Positions 15,140 through 25,511 of a stretch of DNA of 37,269 bases are shown one piece after another. Source of the stretch: Candidatus Susulua stagnicola. GTDB lineage: Bacteria; Omnitrophota; Gorgyraeia; Duberdicusellales; 4484-171. The stretch is from NCBI GenBank assembly GCA_030765735.1, contig JAVCBZ010000026.1:1-37269 (forward strand), read 5' to 3'. The notes below the pieces were generated by a model that was not told where the DNA came from, searched no databases, and saw only the letters and a list, made by a program, of their open reading frames with translations. The stretch's first letter is position 1; the number at the start of each line of letters is the position of its first letter. The translations under genes and the position numbers were made by a program.

Positions 15140-16600
15140 TTATTTTACTTGCTGAGCTTTAGATAGGCGTGATTGGTAACTTAAGGTAAAGATATTCTGT
15201 ACGAGCCAATAAATGGTCAATGCTGCTGGGAAACCATAGAATATAACTCCAATAAACACAGCAAAGAACAACCCCATAGACTTTTGTTGGGATGAAGCTG
15301 TAGGGGAGGATACAGTTATTTTTTGTTGTACTATCCCCATGATCATTAACAAAACAGGAAGAAGATTTAAATAATTTATAGGTGCTGGGAAAGGAAGTTG
15401 CAATAAATGATCTGGAGAGGCAAGATCTTTAATCCATAAAAAACTAGCCCCCCTAAATCCTATAAAACGATAAACAATCTGATAAAAAGCCATGATTATC
15501 GGTATCTGAAAAAATAAGGGTAAACAACCTCCTAAAGGATTTATTTTATGCTTACGGTATAGTCCAAGTGTTTCTTTTTGAATCTTTTGAGGATTATCCT
15601 TATATTTTGTTTTGAGCTCTTCAACTTCAGGTTGGATTTCTTGCATTTTCCTCATTGCTTTGCTACTTTTAGAAGTAAAAGGGAAGAGGACTAAAGAGGC
15701 TAAAGCTGAAAACACAACAATACTGACTCCCCAATTTTTAAAAATACCATAAAAGAAATAAAGAAGCTTTATCATCCATACAGCTATTCCATTAAAAAAC
15801 CCATAATACATAATTCCTTGCAACCCAAAGACTTCCAATTCTTTTTCAACCTGCGGGCCTAGATAAAGAAAGATTTCGTTGTTGGGAGACATTAAATATA
15901 GGTGTGCTTTTTTCTTGCCTTCGCTTACCCATTTTAGATCATAATCTCCTTTGAGCAAAGACATAGCATAATATCTATCTCGGGCTCCAGAAAACTTTAC
16001 ACTATTATAGGTAACCTCTTTTATTTTTCTTGGGGAAATTCTTTTTATTTTCTTATCTTGAGAATAAAAAATTTCTTGATACCTTTGGTCTAAAACCTTG
16101 GGACTCAGATAATTAGAAAATAAAACTACTGGCGTTGCAGGAAGAGGATTGATCTTTATTCCTAAAACATAATCTTGAAAATTAAATTCTTTTGTTTCTC
16201 CTTCTGGACCCTTAAATTCAAGAGTCTCACCTCTAAGTTTAAAAGTGAATTCTTTTTCCCGATCTTCAGGCAAAAGCCCTATATTTTGAAAAGGTAATTC
16301 ATATTCTTCTTCTCCTATAGCAATTTTTTTAATATAACCACCTGTAGTAGAATATGTTACAACAAAATTACCTACAGAAATTTTTGGCAATTCTAGGCTT
16401 TCTTCCTCATCTTCTAAAACTAGAGGAGTAGCCTCTTGAGATATTTCAGCAGGAAAAGTGTTAAACCTTGTTTCTACAGCTTGTTGTTGGCTATTTCCTT
16501 GAACTGGAGCTGGTTGTGGAACAAATTTGGCAACAACATGCGAATAAACAAGAAAAAACACAAGAGTTATTGAAAATGCTAAAAATAGTCGTTTTTCCAT
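15140..16600 (-). CDS. yidC: Membrane protein insertase YidC (diderm type)
   Basis: Inserts membrane proteins alone or with SecYEG. The 486-residue protein has an N-terminal membrane anchor (MEKRLFLAFSITLVFFLVYS), a Pro/Gln linker, a large periplasmic beta-rich domain (about 65-260), then the conserved five-helix core. The core starts near WMIKLLYFFYGIFKNWG and contains FPFTSKSSKAMRKMQEIQPE with the cytoplasmic hairpin, and LGGCLPLFFQIPIIMAFYQI in part. The long periplasmic domain is the Gram-negative form; monoderm YidC lacks it. It follows yidD by 1 nt. No jag/khg gene follows; the next 434 nt to parA hold parS sites and a candidate RNA. Confidence 0.96.
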   Translation of the reverse strand: MEKRLFLAFSITLVFFLVYSHVVAKFVPQPAPVQGNSQQQAVETRFNTFPAEISQEATPLVLEDEEESLELPKISVGNFVVTYSTTGGYIKKIAIGEEEYELPFQNIGLLPEDREKEFTFKLRGETLEFKGPEGETKEFNFQDYVLGIKINPLPATPVVLFSNYLSPKVLDQRYQEIFYSQDKKIKRISPRKIKEVTYNSVKFSGARDRYYAMSLLKGDYDLKWVSEGKKKAHLYLMSPNNEIFLYLGPQVEKELEVFGLQGIMYYGFFNGIAVWMIKLLYFFYGIFKNWGVSIVVFSALASLVLFPFTSKSSKAMRKMQEIQPEVEELKTKYKDNPQKIQKETLGLYRKHKINPLGGCLPLFFQIPIIMAFYQIVYRFIGFRGASFLWIKDLASPDHLLQLPFPAPINYLNLLPVLLMIMGIVQQKITVSSPTASSQQKSMGLFFAVFIGVIFYGFPAALTIYWLVQNIFTLSYQSRLSKAQQVK

Positions 16601-16601
16601 A

Positions 16602-16808
16602 TTATTTTATTGGGTCAAAACCCCCTTTTAGAAAAGGATTACAACGGAGGACACGTATAACAGTAAGCTTCAGAGCTTTAAAAAAAGGTTTTTTCAAAAA
16701 GGCTTCTTGTGCATACTCTGAACAAGTTGGAGTATAAATACAATGCTGCGGAAAAAATCTTGAAACAGAACGATATAGCCCTATTAAAAAAAGGGCTATT
16801 CTCCTCAT
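16602..16808 (-). CDS. yidD: Membrane protein insertion efficiency factor YidD
   Basis: A 68-residue membrane-associated protein with the family signature [13 protein letters not shown] (Cys-x-x-x-P-T-C-S pattern; here [12 protein letters not shown]) and the closing [13 protein letters not shown]. It aids YidC-dependent insertion. Its ATG overlaps the rpmH stop (ATGA), and it ends 1 nt before yidC, so rpmH-yidD-yidC is one transcript. The usual rnpA gene between rpmH and yidD is missing. Confidence 0.95.
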   Translation of the reverse strand: MRRIALFLIGLYRSVSRFFPQHCIYTPTCSEYAQEAFLKKPFFKALKLTVIRVLRCNPFLKGGFDPIK

Positions 16809-16942
16809 ATAGTAAGCCTTTTCCGCCCCTTTGCTCTTCTGCGTTTTATAATATTCTTACCACCAGCAGTAGCCTTACGAGCTCGATACCCTCTCTTTTT
16901 TTTAGCCTTAATATTTGTTGGTGTTTTTAAATTCTTTTTCAT
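16805..16942 (-). CDS. rpmH: Ribosomal protein bL34
   Basis: A 45-residue, very basic protein. After a divergent start ([16 protein letters not shown]) it shows the L34 core [20 protein letters not shown] and ends AKGRKRLTI, close to the family's [11 protein letters not shown]. It belongs to the large ribosomal subunit. It is the first gene of the minus-strand operon facing dnaA, the classic origin layout. The start has only a weak AAAAG upstream. Confidence 0.93.
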   Translation of the reverse strand: MKKNLKTPTNIKAKKKRGYRARKATAGGKNIIKRRRAKGRKRLTI

Positions 16943-17023
16943 CTTTTAATTATAATGGTTTTCCCTATTTTATTGCCTTGCTTTTAATTTTAAGGCCCTA
17001 CTCCCAAACAATATTAGTGATGG

Positions 17024-17066
17024 ATCCAATAAAACCCTTCGGGTATCTGTCTTCGACAGATTGGAT
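17024..17066 (-). promoter_or_regulatory. Structured 5' leader element of the rpmH operon
   Basis: Two adjacent hairpins, ACCC/GGGT (17034-17044) and ATCTGTC/GACAGAT (17045-17061), each with a three-base loop, are enclosed by ATCCA (17024-17028) and TGGAT (17062-17066). The result is a compact three-way junction. It would be at the very 5' end of the rpmH mRNA. Autogenous control or mRNA protection is possible; the function is not shown. Confidence 0.55.
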
Positions 17067-17077
17067 GCATAGGTGAA

Positions 17078-17105
17078 ATTTTAGCATATATTACCCTTGT
17101 GTCAA
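17078..17105 (-). promoter_or_regulatory. Promoter of rpmH-yidD-yidC
   Basis: On the minus strand TTGACA (17105-17100), a 16 bp spacer and TAAAAT (17083-17078). The same TTGACA-16-TAAAAT layout precedes tRNA-Glu. It is back to back with the dnaA promoter. Confidence 0.65.
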
Positions 17106-17116
17106 CTATAAAAATG

Positions 17117-17144
17117 TTGCAAAGAACTTTTATTGCGGTATAAT
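17117..17144 (+). promoter_or_regulatory. Promoter of dnaA
   Basis: TTGCAA (17117-17122), a 16 bp spacer and a perfect TATAAT (17139-17144). The leader then contains a CACCT/AGGTG hairpin (17151-17167) and the TGTGAA repeats. No Shine-Dalgarno precedes the dnaA ATG. Confidence 0.6.
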
Positions 17145-17165
17145 TATTTTCACCTCATAGCTAGG

Positions 17166-17194
17166 TGTGAATAACTTGTGAATTTTGTGAACTC
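17166..17194 (+). promoter_or_regulatory. Three tandem DnaA-box-like repeats (putative origin/autoregulation)
   Basis: TGTGAATAA at 17166, TGTGAATTT at 17177 and TGTGAACTC at 17186 lie 9-11 bp apart. TGTGAATAA differs by one base from TGTGGATAA, the complement of the E. coli DnaA box. The rpmH-dnaA gap is a common oriC location, so this may be part of the origin or a DnaA autoregulatory site. Confidence 0.5.
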
Positions 17195-17203
17195 ATCCTT
17201 ATT

Positions 17204-18538
17204 ATGGCAGAACAAATTTGGCAAACCTGTAAAGAAAAACTTAAGAATACGTTAGGAGATACTTCTTTCGATACTTGGATTGCTCCGTTAAATTTAAAAA
17301 AGATAACCCATTCATCATTAGTCTTAGAAGCGCCAGATAGTTTCTTTAAAGATTGGGTTGAAAGCCGACATCTTCCTCAAATAAAACAATCCTTAAAAGA
17401 CATTACTCAAAGAGATTTTGAAATTACTTTTGATGTAAACCCAACTCTTTTAAAAAGAAAAACTACTAAAATTTTTAAAACAATTCAGAAAAGTTTTCGC
17501 GAAGAGCCTCAAGACTCTTTACGTTTAAATCGTCGTTTTACTTTTGATAATTTTATTGAAGGAGCTTCAAACCGTATGGCTCATGCTGCTTCCTTAGCTG
17601 TTTCCAATGCTCCTGGAAAATCTTATAACCCTCTTTTTATTTATGGAGGAGTAGGCTTAGGGAAAACCCATCTTATGCAAGCAATAGCTCAACATACTCT
17701 TTCTCTTAACAACCAAGCAAAAGTAAAATACACTTCTTCTGAAAAATTCACCAATGAACTTATTTTTTCTATACGCAACCGTTCCACTGAAAAATTTCGC
17801 CAAAAACATAGAGAAATTGATATCCTATTAATTGACGACATTCAGTTTCTTGCTGGTAAAGAAGCTGCTCAAGAAGAATTTTTCCATACCTTTAATGTTT
17901 TATATGATTACCACAAACAAATTATCGTCTCTTCTGATAAACCCCCAAAAGAAATTGCTAAGCTTGAAGAAAGACTTGTTTCTCGATTTAATTGGGGGCT
18001 AGTGGTGGATATCCAGCTTCCTGATTTTGAAACTAGGGTGGCAATCTTACAAAAAAAACTTGAACAAGACCCAATAAAAATAGATTCTGATGTAATTCAC
18101 TTTATCGCTAAAAACATTACTACCAATATTCGAGAATTAGAAGGAGCGTTGGTTAGGATTATTGCTTACTCTCTTATAGAAAACAAACCAATCACCTTAG
18201 AATTAGCCAAAGAAATTTTAAAAGACATGGTAAAAGAGATATATCACCGAATAACTCCGGCTACTATCTTATCAAAAGTTGGTGACTATTTTGGAATACC
18301 AAAAGAAGACTTAAAAAAGAAAAAAAGAACTAAAACCTTAGTTATACCTCGTCAAGTAGGAATGTATTTGATACGAGAACTTACGGATTTGTCTTTACCG
18401 GAGATTGGTAGTTTTTTTGGAGCTAAGCACCATACAACTATTCTTTACGCATGTAAAAAGGTTCGCCACGATTTATTAACAAATATTAAGCTTAGATTAA
18501 TTATTGACACTCTTACACAGGAAATTAAGAACTTATAA
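17204..18538 (+). CDS. dnaA: Replication initiator DnaA
   Basis: Initiates replication at oriC. Domain I (about 1-80) starts IWQTCKEKLKNTLGDTSFDTW. After a short linker the AAA+ domain begins LNRRFTFDNFIEGASNRMA, with Walker A GGVGLGKTH (148-156) and Walker B ILLIDDIQFL (about 207-216). Domain IV ends the protein with the signature FGAKHHTTILYACKKV. In E. coli the same place reads GGRDHTTV; the Asp that helps read the box is His here, which may change box preference. The 444-residue length is normal with a short domain II. It is transcribed away from rpmH, with dnaN next. Confidence 0.97.
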   Translation: MAEQIWQTCKEKLKNTLGDTSFDTWIAPLNLKKITHSSLVLEAPDSFFKDWVESRHLPQIKQSLKDITQRDFEITFDVNPTLLKRKTTKIFKTIQKSFREEPQDSLRLNRRFTFDNFIEGASNRMAHAASLAVSNAPGKSYNPLFIYGGVGLGKTHLMQAIAQHTLSLNNQAKVKYTSSEKFTNELIFSIRNRSTEKFRQKHREIDILLIDDIQFLAGKEAAQEEFFHTFNVLYDYHKQIIVSSDKPPKEIAKLEERLVSRFNWGLVVDIQLPDFETRVAILQKKLEQDPIKIDSDVIHFIAKNITTNIRELEGALVRIIAYSLIENKPITLELAKEILKDMVKEIYHRITPATILSKVGDYFGIPKEDLKKKKRTKTLVIPRQVGMYLIRELTDLSLPEIGSFFGAKHHTTILYACKKVRHDLLTNIKLRLIIDTLTQEIKNL

Positions 18539-18559
18539 AGAAGTTTTTAAATAAAATAG

Positions 18560-18587
18560 TTGTTTTTGTCTTTGGTTTTGATACAAT
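18560..18587 (+). promoter_or_regulatory. Possible dnaN promoter
   Basis: TTGTTT (18560-18565), a 16 bp spacer and TACAAT (18582-18587), in the 94 nt between dnaA and dnaN. The -10 is good, the -35 weak. Confidence 0.4.
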
Positions 18588-18632
18588 AATCACCTCTTAA
18601 CAGAATTCACAGGGTATACTACTATTACTACT

Positions 18633-19730
18633 ATGAAATTTATTATTAATAAAGATATATTAGTAGAGAACTTACAAAAAGTGTTGGGACCGACAACAAC
18701 CAAACAAAACTTCCCTATGCTCAGTAGTGTTTTGTTAACTACTACAGAAAACAATTTAAAACTTACAACTACTGATTTAGATATAAGCATAATATCTCTA
18801 CAGGAGCTTGAGAAAACAGAAAGTGGAGAAATAGCTATTCCAATGAAAAAGTTTTTTTCAATCATTCGGGAGCTTCCACCAGAAAAAATTACTGTCGAGA
18901 CAATCAAGAATCACCTCTTAATAAGATGTGAAAAAGTTGAGTTTAAGGTGAGCACATTAAATCCTGAGGAATTCCCTCAAATTCAGGAGAAAGGGGGAGT
19001 ATCTTTAATAAAGATTGATCCTCAAGAATTAGGAGCAATGATCAGATTAACTTCTTTTTGTGTTGGGCACGAAGACTCTAATTATGTATTAGGAGGGATT
19101 TTATTTGAAATAGAGGAAAATATAATCAAGTTAATCTCTACTGATGGCAAAAGGTTATCCTTTGTACAAAGAAAGCTACCCTCTAAACAACCAGAGATAA
19201 CCTCAAAAATATCTTTTATTTTACCAATTAAAGCGGTAAATGAACTCCAGAAATTAATAAAAGATAAAATTGGAGAAGTGTATTTGTCTGTAGAAGATAA
19301 TAGAGTTGGTTTTGACTTTAAAGATACTCATTTTATTGCCCGCCCAATAGAAGGGGAGTTCCCTGACTATGAGCAATATATTCCTAAAGAAGGGAGAGAT
19401 AAACTTGTAGTTGAACGAAAAAAAATGCTCTTTGCTTTAAAGAGAGCTAGTTTGCTTTCTACAACAGACCATCTGGGAGTAAAGATGGAGTTAAAAAAAG
19501 ATCATTTGAATATTTACAAAAATACCCCCCAGTTAGGTGAGGTAAGAGAGAGAGTGGATGTAAAATATAGTGGGTCACATTTGGAGATAGGTTTTAATCC
19601 AAGTTATCTAATAGATGTGCTTAAGAATTTAAGCGATGAAGAAGTTTGTATTGATTTTTTCGGTTCTGACAAACCAGCTGTTTTGAGAAAGGAAGATTAT
19701 ATATATCTTCTTCTTCCAATGAAATCTTAA
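18633..19730 (+). CDS. dnaN: DNA polymerase III sliding clamp (beta)
   Basis: Ring-shaped processivity clamp. The 365 residues start MKFIINKDILVENLQKVLG and show TTTDLDISI, STDGKRLSFVQ and the C-terminal YIYLLLPMKS (family: Y-x-L-M-P-x-R/K). Three clamp domains of about 120 residues fit the length. A start without a Shine-Dalgarno sits in a repetitive ACTACTATTACTACT leader. Next is the DciA-like gene 6 nt downstream. Confidence 0.96.
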   Translation: MKFIINKDILVENLQKVLGPTTTKQNFPMLSSVLLTTTENNLKLTTTDLDISIISLQELEKTESGEIAIPMKKFFSIIRELPPEKITVETIKNHLLIRCEKVEFKVSTLNPEEFPQIQEKGGVSLIKIDPQELGAMIRLTSFCVGHEDSNYVLGGILFEIEENIIKLISTDGKRLSFVQRKLPSKQPEITSKISFILPIKAVNELQKLIKDKIGEVYLSVEDNRVGFDFKDTHFIARPIEGEFPDYEQYIPKEGRDKLVVERKKMLFALKRASLLSTTDHLGVKMELKKDHLNIYKNTPQLGEVRERVDVKYSGSHLEIGFNPSYLIDVLKNLSDEEVCIDFFGSDKPAVLRKEDYIYLLLPMKS

Positions 19731-19736
19731 TTTATT

Positions 19737-22366
<2,630 letters not shown>

Positions 22367-22369
22367 AAA

Positions 22370-24808
22370 ATGAGTGAAGAAAATACAGGAAAGATAGTAG
22401 ACAGATATTTAGAAGAGGAGATGAAGGAGTCTTATCTTTCTTATGCTATGAGTGTAATCGTGGGGAGAGCTTTGCCTGATGTTAGAGATGGGTTAAAACC
22501 AGTACAAAGAAGAATACTTTATGCAATGCATGATCTGCACTTACGATTCAGTCAGCCTCATAAAAAATGCGCAAGAATAGTTGGTGAATGTTTAGGTAAG
22601 TATCATCCTCATGGTGATAGCGCGGTTTATGAAGCTTTGGTTAGAATGGCTCAGGATTTTTCTTTGCGCTATCCATTAATAAATGGACAAGGTAATTTTG
22701 GATCAATTGATGGTGATCCTCCAGCAGCTATGCGTTATTCTGAAGCCAGAATGGCAAAAATAAGCGAGTGTATATTACAGGATATTGAAAAAAAGACTGT
22801 TAACTTTTTTCCTAATTTTGATAATTCTTTAACTGAACCAGAAGTCCTACCTTCTATATTACCAAACATGATGCTTAATGGAGCAAGTGGTATTGCAGTT
22901 GGTATGGCTACAAATATTCCACCACATAATCTTGAGGAAGTTTGCAATGCTTTAGAGTATTTGATAGATCACCCTGAAGCTGAAGTCAAGGATCTCTACA
23001 AATTTGTTCACGGTCCTGATTTTCCTACTGGAGGAACTATTTGCGGAAAAAGCGATATTCTCAACATGTATAAAAATGGGAGAGGTAAACTTACAGTAAG
23101 AGCTAAGGCTAGGATTGAACATGATAAAAATAAAGAAAAAATAATTATTAGTGAGATCCCTTATCAATTAAACAAAACAACTCTTTTGGAACAGATAGTT
23201 AAATTAGTTAACGATAAGAGAATAGAAGGAATTTCTGATTTGAGAGACGAATCGGACAAAGAAGGAATAAGGGTTGTTATTGAGATGAAGAGAGATGCCC
23301 AAGCTGATGTAGTTTTAAATCGGCTTTATAAACATACTAGTATGGAGACTACTTTTGGAGCTATTTTTCTTTGTCTAGTTAACAGGAAACCGCAAACTCT
23401 GAATTTAAAAGAGATGCTATCCCATCATGTCCATTTTCGTAAAGAAGTTATTGTGAAAAGAGCTCGGTTTGAATTAAATAAGGCTGAGCGTAGAGCTCAT
23501 ATACTAGAAGGTTTAGAAATAGCTCTTAAGTTTTTGGATCAGGTAGTAGAGACAATAAAAAAATCTAAAAATCCTCCTGAAGCTAAAGAAGCACTAATAA
23601 AGAAATTTAAATTAAGTGAGATTCAAGCTCAAGCTATTCTTGAAATGCAATTGCAAAGGCTTTGTGCTTTAGAAAGGAAAAAAATAGAAGAAGAATATTC
23701 AGGACTTCTTAAACAAATAGAATATTTAAAAGGAATATTAGCTTCTGAAAAAAAACAAGAGGCTTTAATAAAAGAAGAACTTAAAGAGATAAAAGAAAAA
23801 TTTTCTGATAAAAGACGTACCAATATTGTGACTCAAAAAGAAGAAATCGAAGTCGAAGATTTAATAATAGAGGAAGACATGGTTATCAGCATCACTGGTT
23901 CGGGTTATATTAAAAGTCTGCCGATCACTACTTACCGTCAACAGAAAAGAGGGGGTAGAGGAGTAACTGCTATGGGCACTTCTGATGCTGATTTTGTTGA
24001 ACAGCTATTCGTAGCTTCAAGCAAGGATATCCTTTTGTTTTTTACTAATCAAGGCAAGGTTTACCCTTTAAAGACTTATGAGGTACCTACTGGTTCAAGG
24101 ACTTCTAAAGGTAGGGCGATAGTTAATGTCTTGAGCCTATCAAATAAAGAAAAAATAACCACAGTTCTTTCAGTTGATAAATTTGATCAAAATAAATTCA
24201 TTTTTATGGCTACTCAACAGGGTATGGTTAAAAGAACCTCTTTAAGTTTATTTTCTAATCTTCGTAAAAATGGGATATGTGCGATTAGCTTGGCTAAGGG
24301 GGATAATCTTATAGGGGCAGTTATTAGTGGAGACGAAGAAGTTATCTTAGCTACCCGGAAAGGACTTTCAATAAAATTTAAGAATGGTGATATAAGGCCA
24401 ACTGGAAGGCAATCACAAGGAGTTAGAGGGATAAGATTGGGGAAGGATGATATAGCCTTAGAAATGGTTTTAGTAAAAGAATCTTTAAAAAAAGAAAATG
24501 CTTACCTTCTAACTGCTACTGAAAATGGATTTGCTAAAAGAACCCTTATTCCAGAGTATCGACTTCAGTCTCGAGGCGGCAAGGGTGTAATAAATATAAA
24601 GTTATCACCAAAGATTGGTGAAGTTAAAGCTTTAATTTTAGTAAGGCCTGATGATGAAGTTATGTGTATTACTCAAAAAGGTATCTTAATCAGAGCAAAG
24701 GTTCAAAGTATTCGAGTGTCAGGTCGTTCTACTCAAGGAGTAAAAATAATCAATCTTGAAAAAGGGGATAAGCTTTCCACTATAGCCCGTATTGTTCCTG
24801 AAGAATAA
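22370..24808 (+). CDS. gyrA: DNA gyrase subunit A
   Basis: Cleavage-religation subunit. It shows the N-terminal [20 protein letters not shown], the winged-helix block [13 protein letters not shown], the catalytic Tyr in [10 protein letters not shown], and the GyrA tail of six beta-pinwheel repeats. A GyrA box-like [13 protein letters not shown] after YRQ supports gyrase over topoisomerase IV. The length, 812, is normal. It immediately follows gyrB; downstream is a palindrome and tRNA-Glu. Confidence 0.97.
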   Translation: MSEENTGKIVDRYLEEEMKESYLSYAMSVIVGRALPDVRDGLKPVQRRILYAMHDLHLRFSQPHKKCARIVGECLGKYHPHGDSAVYEALVRMAQDFSLRYPLINGQGNFGSIDGDPPAAMRYSEARMAKISECILQDIEKKTVNFFPNFDNSLTEPEVLPSILPNMMLNGASGIAVGMATNIPPHNLEEVCNALEYLIDHPEAEVKDLYKFVHGPDFPTGGTICGKSDILNMYKNGRGKLTVRAKARIEHDKNKEKIIISEIPYQLNKTTLLEQIVKLVNDKRIEGISDLRDESDKEGIRVVIEMKRDAQADVVLNRLYKHTSMETTFGAIFLCLVNRKPQTLNLKEMLSHHVHFRKEVIVKRARFELNKAERRAHILEGLEIALKFLDQVVETIKKSKNPPEAKEALIKKFKLSEIQAQAILEMQLQRLCALERKKIEEEYSGLLKQIEYLKGILASEKKQEALIKEELKEIKEKFSDKRRTNIVTQKEEIEVEDLIIEEDMVISITGSGYIKSLPITTYRQQKRGGRGVTAMGTSDADFVEQLFVASSKDILLFFTNQGKVYPLKTYEVPTGSRTSKGRAIVNVLSLSNKEKITTVLSVDKFDQNKFIFMATQQGMVKRTSLSLFSNLRKNGICAISLAKGDNLIGAVISGDEEVILATRKGLSIKFKNGDIRPTGRQSQGVRGIRLGKDDIALEMVLVKESLKKENAYLLTATENGFAKRTLIPEYRLQSRGGKGVINIKLSPKIGEVKALILVRPDDEVMCITQKGILIRAKVQSIRVSGRSTQGVKIINLEKGDKLSTIARIVPEE

Positions 24809-24866
24809 GAAACAATTCATGATTTGCTGGCTGCAGATATAAATTAGTTATTTAGAAAGTTTATTG

Positions 24867-24896
24867 ACCCCATTAGAGAACTTTCTCTAATGGGGT
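24867..24896. repeat. Perfect 13-bp hairpin palindrome (family member with the rsmI copy)
   Basis: ACCCCATTAGAGA (24867-24879), loop ACTT, TCTCTAATGGGGT (24884-24896). No T-tract follows on either strand. The last base overlaps the -35 box of the tRNA-Glu promoter. Ends ACCCC(A/G)TTA and TAA(T/C)GGGGT recur inside rsmI, so this looks like a copy of a dispersed palindromic element. It may also stop gyrA transcripts. Confidence 0.7.
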
Positions 24897-24923
24897 TGAC
24901 AAATTAACTTTATAACTTAAAAT
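24896..24923 (+). promoter_or_regulatory. Promoter of tRNA-Glu
   Basis: TTGACA (24896-24901), a 16 bp spacer, TAAAAT (24918-24923). The predicted start is a few bases before the tRNA at 24936. Confidence 0.7.
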
Positions 24924-24935
24924 AGAAACACTTTC

Positions 24936-25010
24936 GACCCCATCGTCTAGCCTGGTTCAGGACATCGCCCTTTCACGGCGACGGCGCCGGTTCAAATCCG
25001 GCTGGGGTCG
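24936..25010 (+). tRNA. tRNA-Glu (anticodon TTC)
   Basis: The acceptor is GACCCCA/TGGGGTC with discriminator G and no CCA. The anticodon arm CGCC-CTTTCAC-GGCG gives TTC (Glu). The T arm is GCCGGTTCAAATCCGGC. A T-rich run follows immediately and could end the transcript. Confidence 0.96.
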
Positions 25011-25037
25011 TTTTTTATTTTTATAAGCAAATAAAAG

Positions 25038-25511
25038 ATGCAAGAGACGAAAAAGAAAAAACCTTTAGGTTTGTTAATTTTAGGAGGACTTAATTTTATA
25101 ATATTAGGGGTTTTTTCCTTAGGTTTTTTTTCTATTGTTTATATGAACCCTTCTTCAGAAATTAGCAAAACTCTGCTAACTGAGTTTAGCAAACATGTGC
25201 CAGATCAAACTTTAAGTATAGAACAATTTAAGACAATAATTTTATCTCAAATAATTTTAGCTATTGTATTTTTAATTTCAGGCCGGGGGGTTCTTAGTCA
25301 AAAAGAATGGGGCCGTCGCTTAACTCTTTATTTTTCTTTCTTTATGGTTATCTTAGCTGCAGTGTCAGTTATATTTCAACCAGCATCAATTAACAGTGCT
25401 TTTCTGCATATAGTATATCCAGGGATACTTATTATTTATTTTACTAATAAGAAGATTGAAAAAATATTTGTTTTTTCTCAAGAAAAAGACGAAATAGGAG
25501 AGAAAGAATAA
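25038..25511 (+). CDS. Small integral membrane protein, unknown
   Basis: 157 residues with four likely membrane segments: LGLLILGGLNFIILGVF (about 10-30), IILSQIILAIVFLISG (about 70-88), LYFSFFMVILAAVSVIF (about 100-118) and LHIVYPGILIIYFT (about 125-140). A Lys-rich N-terminus suggests a cytoplasmic start. I do not recognise the family; small four-helix proteins of this kind with GRGVLSQKEWGRRLTL loops are common and uncharacterised. The stop overlaps the glmS ATG by one base (TAATG), so it is coupled to glmS. Confidence 0.75.
   Translation: MQETKKKKPLGLLILGGLNFIILGVFSLGFFSIVYMNPSSEISKTLLTEFSKHVPDQTLSIEQFKTIILSQIILAIVFLISGRGVLSQKEWGRRLTLYFSFFMVILAAVSVIFQPASINSAFLHIVYPGILIIYFTNKKIEKIFVFSQEKDEIGEKE

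Noticed and set aside
24867-24896. Simple intrinsic terminator of gyrA
   Set aside because: The stem is strong but no T-tract follows on either strand, and the ends recur in rsmI; a repeat element explains it better, though termination is not excluded.
25400-25511. glmS ribozyme upstream of glmS
   Set aside because: The upstream sequence is coding for the membrane protein and contains no ribozyme core.
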